This document shows, in pieces, positions 47,301-56,407 of a stretch of 64,000 nucleotides of DNA. Location: assembly GCA_013397115.1 (NCBI GenBank), contig VWZW01001228.1:2018425-2082424 (forward strand), given 5' to 3'. The notes beneath the pieces are model-generated. The model saw nothing but the letters and a program-made list of their open reading frames with translations, was not told where the DNA came from and made no database searches. This DNA is from Edolisoma coerulescens. Its lineage: Eukaryota; Chordata; Aves; Passeriformes; Campephagidae. The position numbers were made by a program, and so were the translations under genes. The first letter of the stretch is position 1, and each line of letters opens with the position of its first letter.

Positions 47301-50300
47301 AGGGAAGAAAAGAGAAGGCTTCTCTCTGAGAATGGGTTGAGCAAACTTGTAATGTATTCCAGTGTTTGCCACTTAAAACAGCTGATGATCTACTACTTGT
47401 AAATCCATCAGAAAAAGAACTTCAGAGAAGATTAATGTGTTCATAAATTCATGTGGAAAATCTGCAACTGAAAGCAATCCTTTTTATATAGGGAAATTCT
47501 TATTTCTGATATTTTTGATGATGAATTTAACTACAGAAAAGCCAGTCTTTGAGGGGGAACAATGCGGGTTTTTTCTTCACTTTTCTTTTCTTTCAGAATG
47601 AATTTTGTTGTTTTAAAAAGCTACCTCAATTTCAATAGGCTTTTATCACTACAGAGAAATAAATATTTCTACCAAGTGTAATGCTTGGGTCAACCCGAAG
47701 CGCTCAGCTTTGCTATTTCAGTTTTGACAAAAAACCTGAAAGATTTCTCTTTTCTTGGCCTTGACTTACACTCAGTACATTTTTGAGGTGTCCAGTGAAT
47801 CAAAAAAGAAACACAATTTTATGATGACTATTCTGTCTTCCTGATTTTAAGTGTGATATTTTACTCATGTGTGCTGTTCTGTTTCAGACAAAGGTATTTA
47901 TTCAAGTTTTGGCTTCTTAGCTGTTATCTTCTGTGACACAAATAAACAGCACATGGCTGCACCAAGGAGCACCTCAGTGTACAGCAGATCCCATTAAAAC
48001 AAAGTCAGTGTAAAGACCCTGCTGGTGGGTTTGTGCTGTCTAAACAGCCACCCTCAAGCCTGCAATGAGGACAGAGGTGAGAAATGGGCTTTTCAAGTGC
48101 AAAACAATTTGGTTTGACAAGCAAAAAGTAAATGTCTGCCACATCCCAATATACAAACAGAGCAGCTAGGGAGGAAGCTAAGTGGATTCAGTTTTAACAA
48201 TCTGCTCGTTTGTGAGGATGATTGAGCTGCTACCACTTTACAGCACATCAGAGTGTGAGTCTGGCCCTACAGACACATCTCTCCACAGTACAGGTGAAGA
48301 AGGGACTGCAGGGGCTGTACTGCCAGCAGTGGCATGGAACACTCCAAGAGGAACAGATTCATGCCATCAGGCAAGGACTTGCAAAATGGAGAGAAGGAAC
48401 AAGAGCCAGGGATCAGAAAAGCTTAGAAGCCTACTGAGGTCTGGTGCTCAGATGGGTCTTCCTGAGTAAACATAAGAAAAAAGTGGAAATAATCAAGTAT
48501 GCTTTGGACATAAAGCCAGCAGACATAAAGAGCTGAATACATTGAGGAGATTCCTCAGGAAAAAGACCTTCAAGTTACACAGGAAAATCAACAGTTGTCA
48601 CTATAGCCACCTACTTTTGTGCACTGGGACCTGAACAGAAAACTGGAGTTTGGATCTTTGAGCAAAAAAAAAAAGTGAGAGCGTGCAGTACTCTGTCAAC
48701 TGCATGAGCAACCCTGAGAGATGTTTGAGTAGGGCAAACATTACTGTTTCCACAAAACATGCTGGAATTCTCTTAAACTTGGCATTTCAGAGGACATAAT
48801 TCTGTGCCACGAGCACTCTGCAGCCCTTAGCCTTGTGCCTTCCCCTACCTGGAGGGGGCTTCCCTACCTTCAGCCCATCCTGGCTCCCATAATGGGGGCT
48901 TACCCCTTCCATCAGGGCTGTGTCTGGACACTAATTCCTTTCCTGGGTGGTTTGCCCCATGGGTGAGTACAGATTCCATCTGCCATGGGGCTTGTTGAGC
49001 CAGAAGTCCTGGACCTCATGATATTGAGGGGCAGACCCAGGCTAGAGCACACCACAGCTCCTTTTGGGCTCTTGCTGCCCATGGAGAACAAGCTGTGATA
49101 GGGGCTAAAGTCTGGCCAGTTTCACCCCAGCACAGGAGTAGGACACAGACAGGATGTGAACCTGGGAGTGCATCCTGGGAAGGGTCTCAAGAGTGGCTTA
49201 ACCACGGAGAGGATGAACCTTCTGAGGCTGACACGGACACCTCCTCTACAGAAAGGCATCCTGTGTGCTCATGGCACCTCAAGATCTCTCCTTTTTACAG
49301 GTATCCCCTCAATTCCCTGTGTCTCAGCCTGGATCTTGCTTCCATGCTTCCTTCCCTGGGAGAGAGAGTTTCTTTTCAAGTCTTTCATATTTGCAGCTCA
49401 CTCAACCCTCCTCCTCTCCCCTTCATGTCCAGAGTAGTTTTACAGACTGTCTAGAGAAGAGGCAAAATCCTCAAAGCCAGTGCTGTAGGCACTGTCCCTT
49501 AATCACTCCCAAATCCAAGCTGGGAGGAGAGGGCTGGGCTGTGCTCTCTGCCCGCATTCCCATGCATGAGTGCCCCAGAGAGATTCCAGGAGTCTGGGCA
49601 GCTCCCAGCCTCAGCAAGGAGCGCAGAGTTTACAGACATGCAACACATGGGCATCAGCACCAGCAGCTGCACACGGTGTGGACCCCTCCGTGAGGTCAAC
49701 AACTGCAGTGCCACATCTGCTCCTGGGAACAGCCTGATCCTATTTCGTGGCTTGTCAGTTTTCTCTTTTCCTACTTCACGTGGTTGAATGGGGCCATGAC
49801 AGCCAGAGCAGCCATCCTCACATCTCCTCTTGTGATGCCTCTCTGAGACAAACCCACTGCACTGCATTTCCACAGGCCAGCAGCAAGCTGGTGACACAAA
49901 CCTGGGGACAAGGCTGGGTATCTCCCTGCCCAAGGTGCCCACTCACAAAGAGTCTGAGCTAACTCCTGCAGCACCTCACAGTTAATGTTATTAGGTGGTG
50001 AAGGAGTACAAGATGAAAAAATTCTCTCAGTCTCTTCCTGTTAGTTCCCACTCTTCACCTGCATATCACCACTTTCCCTGGCTTTGCTGTGGATGTCACT
50101 GAGCACAAAGTCTGTGTCTCTGAGGCACCTCAGCTATGGCCCAAACAGAAAAGGGTGGAGGTTATCTCAGCTGTGCATGTACGTAAGACTTACACCTCTG
50201 TGCAGTTCTTAGAACTGAGTTAGAACAGCCCAAAGACTGCTCTGATTTACACCAGGAATTCACTAACAACAGCCCTGAGGAGCTGTTCTTGCACCATTAA

Positions 50301-53300
50301 ATCCCATCCGTCCATCCATCCGTTTCCCCACTACAATGCCAAATGTAAAACTGATATCAGAGCACCTGTGCCATGTCTCTTGTCAAGCCTTAGCTCTGGA
50401 GGAGACTGCAAATTAGCACAGAAAGCATTGGCTTTGTTGGGATGGAAAACCAACTGAGTTTGGAAAATCAACCCCTCAGCTGCCCTCAGGGTCACAGGGA
50501 AAAACTATGATTCAGATGGTCTAGTTTAGGTATCTGCTTTGGGGAAAGAAGAATCACGTCCAAAGAACTGGCTATTTCTCTCTTTCTTATACTAGTTTCC
50601 CTAAAACTTTTTGTTCAGAGCTGACAGCACTTTAGTTTGTAGACAGCAATGCATTTAATAAAAGAATATCATCAGCCTCCTTAATTCACTTGCACACATG
50701 CACATCACTGACATATGGACATTTTGTGGGACTGTATCACAGTGGTCAGTTCACAGATTTAGACTTGCTCTGCTGTAGTTCGTGTGAATTTCATTTTAAC
50801 TTAATGAATCAAATATGTCCTGTAATTCATAACTATTTTTCCTTTGTACCAATAACACACAACCCTTCATTTCCCAGTAAATTCAGTTCCTGAATGGAAA
50901 ATATGCAGGCCACAACTTCTTAGAGTGTTCTAAAGAAATTGCTGTTTTCAGGCACAACTATTACACAAAAAAAGAAAATAAAGTGCCACAGAACCAATGT
51001 AACAGTGTATTTGCTTGAGAGCACAGAGTACACAGCTCTGTGTGTTGCAACACAACCGTCCTGAATTGCGAGGATTTTGTGCTTTTCAAACAACGTTCAT
51101 GACATCTGGGAAATATTTCTGCAAGAATAAATAGGCACACAATGTCCTGAAAGGTAACTGGCTCCTTGTTTCCCCAAAAGCTTTCCAAATCACTCAGCAC
51201 AAGTTACTGAGTCCCTTTGGTGTAAAAAAAAGGGCTGTCATTTTTATGCTGCTCTGTAGGTACCCTCTACCCACTCTGTAGAAGTATTGCAGGTGGGAGC
51301 CGGTAGAATTTTTTATATCAGATTTGTTGAGGTGGACAAGAGCTAAGAGCTGCCCCCAGCAGAAATACCTCATGCAATGTGGACTGTGAGTCACATGGCT
51401 CACACGCAGGTTATATTTGCCTTACAAGTTATAAGGCAAATTATTTGGTTAAAAGTTGATCTTAGGTCACAGCCCAACTCACTCCTATCTCTTACTAAAG
51501 CAGTTACGGTGAAATATTTCCCTCTTAAGTGGAAAAGATACGTTTTTCCCACCCTCATGTCAGTTAAAGGTAGAAGTTTTAGTTTAAAAAAACTGCTTCT
51601 GTTCCAAGACTTTAAGGGATTTTAAGCCCAGAAAGGAAATTCCAGCTGCTTTCCCCTGCAACAGCGATGAAATAGAACCACAAACACAATCTTAAAGACT
51701 CCAAGAAAACGTTACTGCAATTCAAAATTGTAGAGACCTGAAGGAAAATATTTACCTCAAATGTGCGCAGGACTTTAGCCAATGCCCCAACTTCTTCTTT
51801 CAGAGAGAAGATCAAAGAAATCACACCATTTTTATTGGGGGAGTCTTCAATGTACCTAGATTCCTGAAAGGAAAGAAAAAATACACAAACAAAAATGATT
51901 AACATTCACCCTAATGAGTTTTGCCTTTCTCCATTCCCCTTTTGCACAGCACCAGCAATGTAAAGAGGGTATAAAATAGCTCCAAGTGGGATCAAGGCAA
52001 ATGTTGCTGCCAGGGGCAGAGCAGCTCTGGGGCTGCTCTGATTTATGATGGTAGAGACACAAATCCCTTCCATCAAACTAGAGCCCTTGTGAGAGCAAGG
52101 TAGTCAAAAAGGACATGCAAATGGCCTAATATCATATTTGCCTCACTTCACCTCTCAGGGATGACTGGAAATATTACTGCACTTTGGTTTCAGCTACAGT
52201 GAAAAGTCCTCCCCTCAGCCTTCCTTTTCATCAACACTCAGGGTTAAGCAGAGCAATAGAGATGAGCTCTGTGCAGAGATGCAGACCATGGTATGTGTAT
52301 CCTTCAGTTCTGTTTGTACCTTCCAGGTTTCCCCAGGAGAGAGGTAGTGTTCAGAGGAAGGACATGGAAAGTAATTTTAAAACAAAATAACAACATCAAC
52401 CAAAGAAAAGAAAAGGAAAAAAACAGAACCCCCCACCCCCCCAAAAAAAACCCAACCAAAAAAAAAAAAAAGCATTGGAGCAAACATTTAGATCTTCCCT
52501 AAATCCCATCATGAGTAAAGACTCAGTTAGGGCAAGATGTGTTTTCATTTATGTTTGTTCCCCTTCTCTTACTGATTTTCTGCTCTGCAAATTCCAAAAG
52601 GCAATTTCCCGTACTCTCAAAGGTTTATTTTCATTATTTTCATGGTTCTCATTAGTAGAAGGTATTTGCATGTCTCTACATGTGTTTCTTTTCACAAAAG
52701 CCCTGTTAAGCAGGGAAGAGCTATTTCACCACTTCAGAAACATGAAGCTGAGCCCTGGAGTGGAGGCAGATCTTAAAAGCTATCTGGGTACTTGGTATGG
52801 TAGGTAAATGCTGCTGAGATTTCAAGAATCACTTAATTTTTCTGATATCGGAGTGCATTTCATGCACAACCATCACAAACTTTTGGAGGTCACATTAGTG
52901 TCTTATTTGCTTGTTTGTTTCATTTTTTTTACCATCTACTGGCCTCAGACAAATTGCCTGTGGTTGGTATTTCAAAGATCACACCAGACATCTGCAACAC
53001 AGATGAGTCCTGGTGTAACAAGCCCTGGGCTACAGCTTGATTCAAGGTACCCATGTAATTATTCTTTATGAAGATCTGCATTTTCAGTCAGAGCCTGTCC
53101 TCATTATGGCTATTGCTCAATTGAACATATAAATCAGAGTTAAAAGAGTCCCAGTTCCCAAATACTGTCCTCAGTGAAGATAGCCTTTGTAGAAGACAAA
53201 TTAATGATCAAGTCCAGCTGCCCTGAAGCCATAAAGTTCTTGGTGGGCCTACATGTCCTGAGGCAGAGCTATGAAGAGCTGCCTTCTTTTGTAAAGTAAA

Positions 53301-56080
53301 TAATTGCTGACTCTTCAAGCTGTCTCCAAGGCTGCTGCTAACAGACTGGCCACACATTTTTCTATCTGGCTTTGTTTCCAGAGGCTGAAAAGGTTTTCCA
53401 AATGACTTCCAGCTTTATGAGGGACCTCTAGTGGGAACTGCAGTAGAAGTGCTAGCTTTATGCACCAGAAGGAAGATTGCCACCTGTTCAGTTGTGACAC
53501 TTCCTGCAGCATCTCTGTGTCTCCCGAGTCCTCATCCAGCCAGGGAGTCAGCCCAGCTCTTAGGAGGACCAAGAAGAAAAGCAGCTGGAAGTGATATGTC
53601 AGCTGGCTAATGAAACCCATTTATGCCTCAAGCAACCACAAGGGAAAATGATGACAGGAGTCTGGCAAAAGCCAAAACAAATTCTGTACTACTGAAATTT
53701 TATGATAGTGTGACCAAAACTGTCATCTCAAACACTGTCCATGCATTGTTTTTTCCTTCTGTTTTCACCCACCACAGCCAAAACTGATTTTAAGGACAGA
53801 ACTGGCTCCACCGCTGTCTGTCCAATGGATCGAGGTTTTGGTTTTCACTGTCTGCAATGAAACGGTTCTAAAGGACATATAGTTACATATTTAAAATATT
53901 CTTGCCAAGTCATGCTGTGAGGACCAACTTATATGACAGATTCACTTGAATGTGTGCGACAAATGATGAATTTGTGGTTTGGATACTTGCAGGGGGATAT
54001 AATACAAAGCTGAAGTCCTGCAAGGTAGTTCTGATGATAGCAATTGATCTCTTTGTACAATGAGATTACACAAAAAAAGCCTTAAAAAACCTTTCCAAAC
54101 TCATTGGTCACTAGCCTTGAGTTGTTGAGATCAGCTGCTTTCAATCTGTCCTCGGTCATTTTCCCATTCTTGTAAATTTATTTATACTGGTGCTTAAGAG
54201 AAAGACACATTGCAGTAGGGAGTAGGCACTAATGTTGTAAACAGCCTCGTACTTGCTTAACTTCTTGCACATCTACATATGCACTCAGTTCACTGGAAGG
54301 TCTTTTAACAACCATCAGTTCATGCTTAAGCCTGTCACAGAGGTGACATCTTTAATTGCAAAGGGGGAGAAGACTAAAATTATTGTTTTCCTGATACCCA
54401 GTTCTTATCAGTATATGTGGAGGCAGTGTGCATCAATACACAACCTCAACACATGTACTGGAGGTGATACACAGGAGCAAACACACAAGCACTCACATTA
54501 ATTATTGAGCTTTTTCTAGTACTTAAGCATAGGTTAAACTGTTGATCAGTTTTTCCATTCTCATTTTGGACTTTAACTTCTCATTCCTCAACATACATGG
54601 AAGAATTGCAGCTTTGGGGTAGTTCTACTGTTCTGTTACTACTGTGATTATGATTCAGAGTCGAAGAAATCATTCTATTGAAAACAAAATTTTGTGTTGA
54701 AATTTTGTCTCTATGATATGTATATGTGATTTATAAACATATTGTGGAATAAATTCAGCTCTAATTCTCTTCCAGCTCTGGATTTTTTTCCAGGAAGTAA
54801 AATGAGAATTAGTTGATGAGCATGAAAAATCATTCCTGGCCCTAATAAAATCTCAAAAAGAAAGTGATATGTAAATGCAAGGACAGGCTTACCTGAGCAG
54901 AAATCTGCATTTTTAGTTAACCACTTTGCACATACATTGGTATTGCCTTTCTGACACATGACAGTATTAGGGGTCAATAACATAATCCTGTCAGCCTTCT
55001 AATCCATTGCTGAGACATTTAGCTAAAGCCCTTCAGAGTGAATTCCAACACTGTTAAAGCCAGAGGAAGTCTTCCTTGCAATTTCAGGGACATAAAATTT
55101 TCATGTCTGTGTTGTAAAGTAAAAACTTACTAGATATGCAAAATAGTGGGGTGGAAAAAGGGAAAAAAATATTTCAAATGGAAAGACTTCTAAGTTACTT
55201 GTGAAAAGAGAATTAGTTTCCGAGTCAGGTTTCTTAAGGCATTTAAATGCTGATCACCACAGTTGTCATTGGAGCCAAGCAATTACACAACTTGGATAAG
55301 CAGCAAGGTGAGACCCTAGAGAAGTGTTGTGGGAGTTCAACCACAGCACACAAAGCAGTAGGAACAGAGGCTTCCTTGGCATCTCTGGTCTTAAAAAAAT
55401 TGAAGCCTTTTTATTTTGCACATCTCATGCAGCTTCTCTCTGGCTTCAGCAGCATTGCATAGGACACATAAGTGCAGAATTTTGCCCTAATAATTAACCA
55501 TGGTGGCCTCAGGTTACATCACTTGCCCCTGCAATAACATCAGTGCCTGTATTTGAATGGCATGAACTTCAGGACTTTCCTGTATTTCCCAAAGCAAAGA
55601 GTTCAAAGTCAGTCAGTAAACATTAAAAAAGAGGACATCAGAGTCCCAAAATTTAACAAAAAAGCTCCACCAGAAGAGCACATAACTTCATCTGTTTTCT
55701 TTTAACAAAAGAAGACAGCTTTCTTTCATCACACACATTTAAGACCTCTAATAAGCTTCTGGTTTTTCTGATTCTTCTTCTCTTTGCCGTCTATGCAAGG
55801 ATACTGTTGCAATGTTTGTTTGCATTCTCACTGCACTTTTGTGAGCACAATTAACAGCAGACCAGTATAGGGACTACCAAAAGTGCTCAGGTACTGCAAA
55901 GCATCAAGACAGGCCACCTTGATTCCTCCCCTTGGGTCACACTGCATCTCAGAGAGTGGAGGACAAGCATAGGAGTGCAGGAGTGAGGCAGGACACCCCC
56001 CACCTCAGCAAAAAGCAGGCACAGACCCCATTGCTTACCTGGAAAAGGTCACCATTCATTTTGCAGTGCTGCGAGTCCAT
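23273..56080 (-). CDS. PAH: Phenylalanine hydroxylase (PAH), complete 13-exon gene
   Basis: PAH is the liver and kidney enzyme that hydroxylates phenylalanine to tyrosine with tetrahydrobiopterin, O2 and Fe(II), the first step of phenylalanine catabolism. Exons 1-13 on the minus strand are 56080-56039, 51863-51756, 41713-41530, 36102-36014, 33871-33804, 31530-31334, 30960-30825, 29879-29810, 27750-27694, 26707-26612, 26291-26158, 24012-23897 and 23316-23273. They sum to 1341 bases, or 446 residues plus stop, against 452 residues in human. The six-residue difference is all in exon 1. Every junction is GT-AG, and exon lengths 2-12 equal the human ones. Domains: ACT-like regulatory part about residues 15-110, catalytic about 112-404, tetramerisation about 405-446. 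The iron ligands are His279, His284 and Glu324 (human 285, 290 and 330). Oddities: no Ser16 site, Cys at human Arg408, Ser at human Cys265. The gene lies tail to head with TH2. Confidence 0.97.
23317..23896 (-). other. PAH intron 12
   Basis: 580 bases; nothing recognised. Confidence 0.85.
23897..24012 (-). CDS. PAH: PAH exon 12: start of oligomerisation region
   Basis: 116 bases, residues 394-432 plus one base: RKFAQTIPCPFSVRYNPYTQ, then RIEVLDNAKQLKNLADTIN. Residue 402 is Cys (codon TGT at 23988-23990, read on the minus strand), where human PAH has Arg408. Asn409 corresponds to human Asp415. Donor GTAAGG. Confidence 0.97.
24013..26157 (-). other. PAH intron 11
   Basis: About 2.1 kb; no repeat family, RNA gene or second gene recognised. 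Confidence 0.8.
26158..26291 (-). CDS. PAH: PAH exon 11
   Basis: 134 bases, residues 350-393 plus two bases: YCLSSEPEIQPLVLEKTSVQ, then KYPVTEFQPIYYVAESFKDA and KEKL, then a split Arg. It ends the catalytic domain. Donor GTAATC. Confidence 0.97.
26292..26611 (-). other. PAH intron 10
   Basis: 320 bases; nothing recognised. Confidence 0.85.
26612..26707 (-). CDS. PAH: PAH exon 10: Glu iron ligand
   Basis: 96 bases, residues 318-349: VYWFTVEFGLCKEGDSLKAY then GAGLLSSFGELQ. Glu324 of FTVEFG is the third iron ligand (human Glu330). Donor GTATGT. Confidence 0.98.
26708..27693 (-). other. PAH intron 9
   Basis: About 1 kb; nothing recognised. The small open frames near 27000-27340 have no known domain. 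Confidence 0.8.
27694..27750 (-). CDS. PAH: PAH exon 9
   Basis: 57 bases, residues 299-317: EIGLASLGAPDDFIEKLAT. Phase 0 at both ends. Donor GTAATT. Confidence 0.97.
28751..28850. repeat. Tandem array, 21-base period
   Basis: The marker ATTTCTC recurs with its A at 28751, 28772, 28793, 28814 and 28835, exactly 21 bases apart, with one T-to-G change in the copy near 28820. Confidence 0.93.
28886..29245. repeat. Tandem array, 71-base period
   Basis: The marker TTCCTTTTTC recurs at 28886, 28957, 29028, 29099 and 29170, exactly 71 bases apart. Each unit holds an 8-T run and CTCTCTCTTTCTCC-like blocks. That is about five units, the last ones slightly degraded. Confidence 0.93.
29810..29879 (-). 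CDS. PAH: PAH exon 8: iron-ligand exon
   Basis: 70 bases, residues 275-298: DICHELLGHVPLFADPSFAQ then FSQ. His279 and His284 of HELLGH are the two iron-binding histidines (human 285 and 290). Donor GTAAGT. Confidence 0.98.
29880..30824 (-). other. PAH intron 7
   Basis: 945 bases, A-rich at 30210-30420. It contains the left arm of a 50-base inverted repeat. Confidence 0.8.
30338..30387. repeat. Inverted repeat, left arm
   Basis: The reverse complement of this segment matches 31603-31652 at 46 of 50 positions by eye, including the shared TTCTTATTCTGCTTCATATT. The arms lie in introns 7 and 5 and enclose exons 7 and 6. Confidence 0.85.
30825..30960 (-). CDS. PAH: PAH exon 7: pterin-binding part
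   Basis: 136 bases, residues 230-274 plus two bases: SCTGFRLRPVAGLLSSRDFL, then AGLAFRVFHSTQYIRHSSKP and MYTPEP. It carries the cofactor-contacting GLLSSRDFL segment and the EP before the iron site. Ser259 replaces human Cys265 and Ser266 replaces human Gly272. Donor GTAAGT. Confidence 0.98.
30961..31333 (-). other. PAH intron 6
   Basis: 373 bases, with a T run at 31060-31069. Nothing else recognised. Confidence 0.85.
31334..31530 (-). CDS. PAH: PAH exon 6
   Basis: 197 bases, residues 164-229 plus one base: HGQPIPRVTYTEEEKKTWGT, then VFRELKSLYPTHACYEHNHV, then FPLLEKYCGYREDNIPQLED and VSNFLQ. Donor GTAAGT. Confidence 0.98.
31531..33803 (-). other. PAH intron 5
   Basis: About 2.3 kb. It holds the right arm of the inverted repeat near its 5' end in gene sense. 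Otherwise unique-looking. Confidence 0.8.
31603..31652. repeat. Inverted repeat, right arm
   Basis: Partner of 30338-30387 in opposite orientation, about 1.2 kb away. It may be two copies of an unrecognised dispersed repeat or a local inverted duplication. Confidence 0.85.
33804..33871 (-). CDS. PAH: PAH exon 5
   Basis: 68 bases, residues 142-163 plus two bases: GFKDPVYRARRKEFADIAYN then YR. The split codon CA|T restores the conserved His of the YRHG motif. Donor GTGAGT. Confidence 0.98.
34321..34350. repeat. Perfect 15-base tandem duplication
   Basis: CATTTTCAAACTGCT occurs twice in succession without mismatch. Confidence 0.95.
35247..35365. repeat. 64-base tandem duplication
   Basis: Two adjacent copies start at 35247 and 35311. 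Both contain ATCTCAATTAAACTAATAGC, and they differ at only a few of the first 50 or so positions before diverging near the end. Confidence 0.93.
36014..36102 (-). CDS. PAH: PAH exon 4
   Basis: 89 bases, residues 112-141: (V)PWFPRSIQELDRFANQIL then SYGAELDADHP. This is the start of the catalytic domain; ELDRFANQIL is PAH-specific. Donor GTAAGA. Confidence 0.98.
36576..36593. repeat. Short inverted repeat
   Basis: Perfect 7-base arms ATCAGAT / ATCTGAT around a TATC spacer. Could be chance. Confidence 0.5.
37200..37620. promoter_or_regulatory. Intragenic CpG island in PAH intron 3
   Basis: About 420 bases rich in G+C and CpG, in sharp contrast to the flanks. Several overlapping open frames on both strands come from base composition. 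It could be an alternative promoter, a non-coding RNA start or an enhancer; the sequence alone does not decide. Confidence 0.6.
40869..41322 (+). pseudogene. Unrecognised intronic open frame, possible retrocopy with frameshift
   Basis: A 100-codon frame beginning MEKTDSKENLPPFSSSNVMS has balanced, charged, protein-like composition, unlike most chance frames here, and includes a KEN motif. It closes at 41171. A second frame (41098-41322) continues with similar composition and ends PPLVSQKT. An AATAAA follows at about 41372. This would fit an intronless retrocopy broken by one frameshift near 41140, antisense to PAH. I do not recognise the protein, and chance frames of this length are not rare in this window. 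Confidence 0.22.
41530..41713 (-). CDS. PAH: PAH exon 3: regulatory domain
   Basis: 184 bases, residues 51-111 plus one base: EKGINLTHIESRPSRLNKDE, then YEFFINLEGKNVPALDKIIK, ending HELSRTKKKDT. The acceptor ...CATAG is chosen because it gives EKGINL, aligned with human ENDVNL. Donor GTAAGG. Confidence 0.97.
42361..42560 (-). mobile_element. CR1 LINE fragment, antisense
   Basis: The plus strand shows the reverse-complement 3' end of CR1: AATCACAGAACCACACAGTT, GGTTGAACGGGACCTCTGAA, GCCCAGGGCTATGTCCAGAC and TCTTTCTGGGCAACTGCTC. It is moderately diverged and lies in the same orientation as PAH. Confidence 0.8.
43025..43045 (-). mobile_element. Possible CR1 3'-end remnant
   Basis: ATCACAGAATCATAGAAAC resembles the CR1 terminal signature in antisense orientation, but only about 20 bases are recognisable. 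Confidence 0.3.
43755..43945 (-). mobile_element. CR1 LINE fragment, antisense
   Basis: Recognisable CR1 blocks include TCTTTTAGTTTAAAACCATT, CATCTTTCTTTCTTATAGGA, CACAATAAGATGACCCCAGC and CTTCTCTTCTCCAGGCTGAA. In a CR1 consensus these directly follow the blocks seen at 42361-42560. Confidence 0.85.
51756..51863 (-). CDS. PAH: PAH exon 2: regulatory domain
   Basis: 108 bases, residues 15-50: ESRYIEDSPNKNGVISLIFS then LKEEVGALAKVLRTFE. It matches the human exon in length and phase and carries the GVISLIFSLKEEVGAL segment of the ACT-like domain. Donor GTAAAT. Confidence 0.97.
51864..56038 (-). other. PAH intron 1
   Basis: About 4.2 kb, with an A/C-rich run at 52376-52472. No repeat family or gene recognised. 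Confidence 0.8.
56039..56080 (-). CDS. PAH: PAH exon 1 (start codon)
   Basis: The minus strand reads MDSQHCKMNGDLFQ and stops at donor GTAAGC in phase 0, which joins exon 2 (ESRYIED) just as human ...SDFGQ joins ETSYIED. The ATG context is strong (A at -3, G at +4). The exon codes 14 residues against 20 in human. The RKLS phosphorylation motif of mammalian PAH is absent. A second Met at residue 8 could also initiate but is less well placed. Confidence 0.85.
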
Positions 56081-56176
56081 GTTGCAGAGGCAGCAATGCC
56101 CACACAGGGAGGCCCTTTCACTACAGCAGGTGAAGCCTTCTGACCTAACTGCAGTGACCAGATATCCGTGCAAAGG

Positions 56177-56184
56177 TATTTAAA
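56177..56184 (-). promoter_or_regulatory. TATA-like box of PAH
   Basis: The minus strand reads TTTAAATA about 97-104 bases upstream of the PAH ATG. That would place transcription start near 56150 and give a 5' UTR of roughly 70 bases. Inferred from position and sequence only. Confidence 0.45.
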
Positions 56185-56265
56185 GTGGAGCAAGCAAGGC
56201 AAAGCCACCCCCTTCCCCAGCTCCCTCCCCTGGACAGCATGCCAAGGGGGCGTTCTCCCTGCACG

Positions 56266-56282
56266 CCCCCCCCCCCCCCCCC
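56266..56282. repeat. 17-base C homopolymer upstream of PAH
   Basis: An uninterrupted run of 17 C on the plus strand (G on the PAH sense strand) lies about 85-100 bases upstream of the TATA-like box. The length may be imprecise in the assembly. Confidence 0.9.
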
Positions 56283-56400
56283 TGGCACACGAACCAGCCG
56301 CTCCACGCCGGCCATCCCCTGAGAGTCCCACGCCTACGTGGAGCAGCTCTCCAGCAGATTGTTTCTATCTGCACCCAACGTGGACGAGCAGCATGCTCTG

Positions 56401-56407
56401 AATTAAC
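56401..56407 (-). promoter_or_regulatory. Possible HNF1 half-site
   Basis: The minus strand reads GTTAATT, half of the HNF1 palindrome, about 220 bases upstream of the TATA-like box. HNF1 is a known regulator of mammalian PAH. A single half-site is common by chance. Confidence 0.15.

Larger units (their letters stand above)
41714..51755 (-). other. PAH intron 2
   Basis: The largest intron, 10 kb. It contains CR1 fragments at 42361-42560, 43025-43045 and 43755-43945, A-rich runs near 42735-42800 and 46204-46231, and a T run at 47214-47227. There is no convincing second gene. Confidence 0.8.

Noticed and set aside
55949..56331. Minus-strand frames of 74 and 91 codons overlapping PAH exon 1
   Set aside because: Only the 14 codons from the ATG at 56080 fit the PAH splice pattern; the rest is UTR or promoter sequence.
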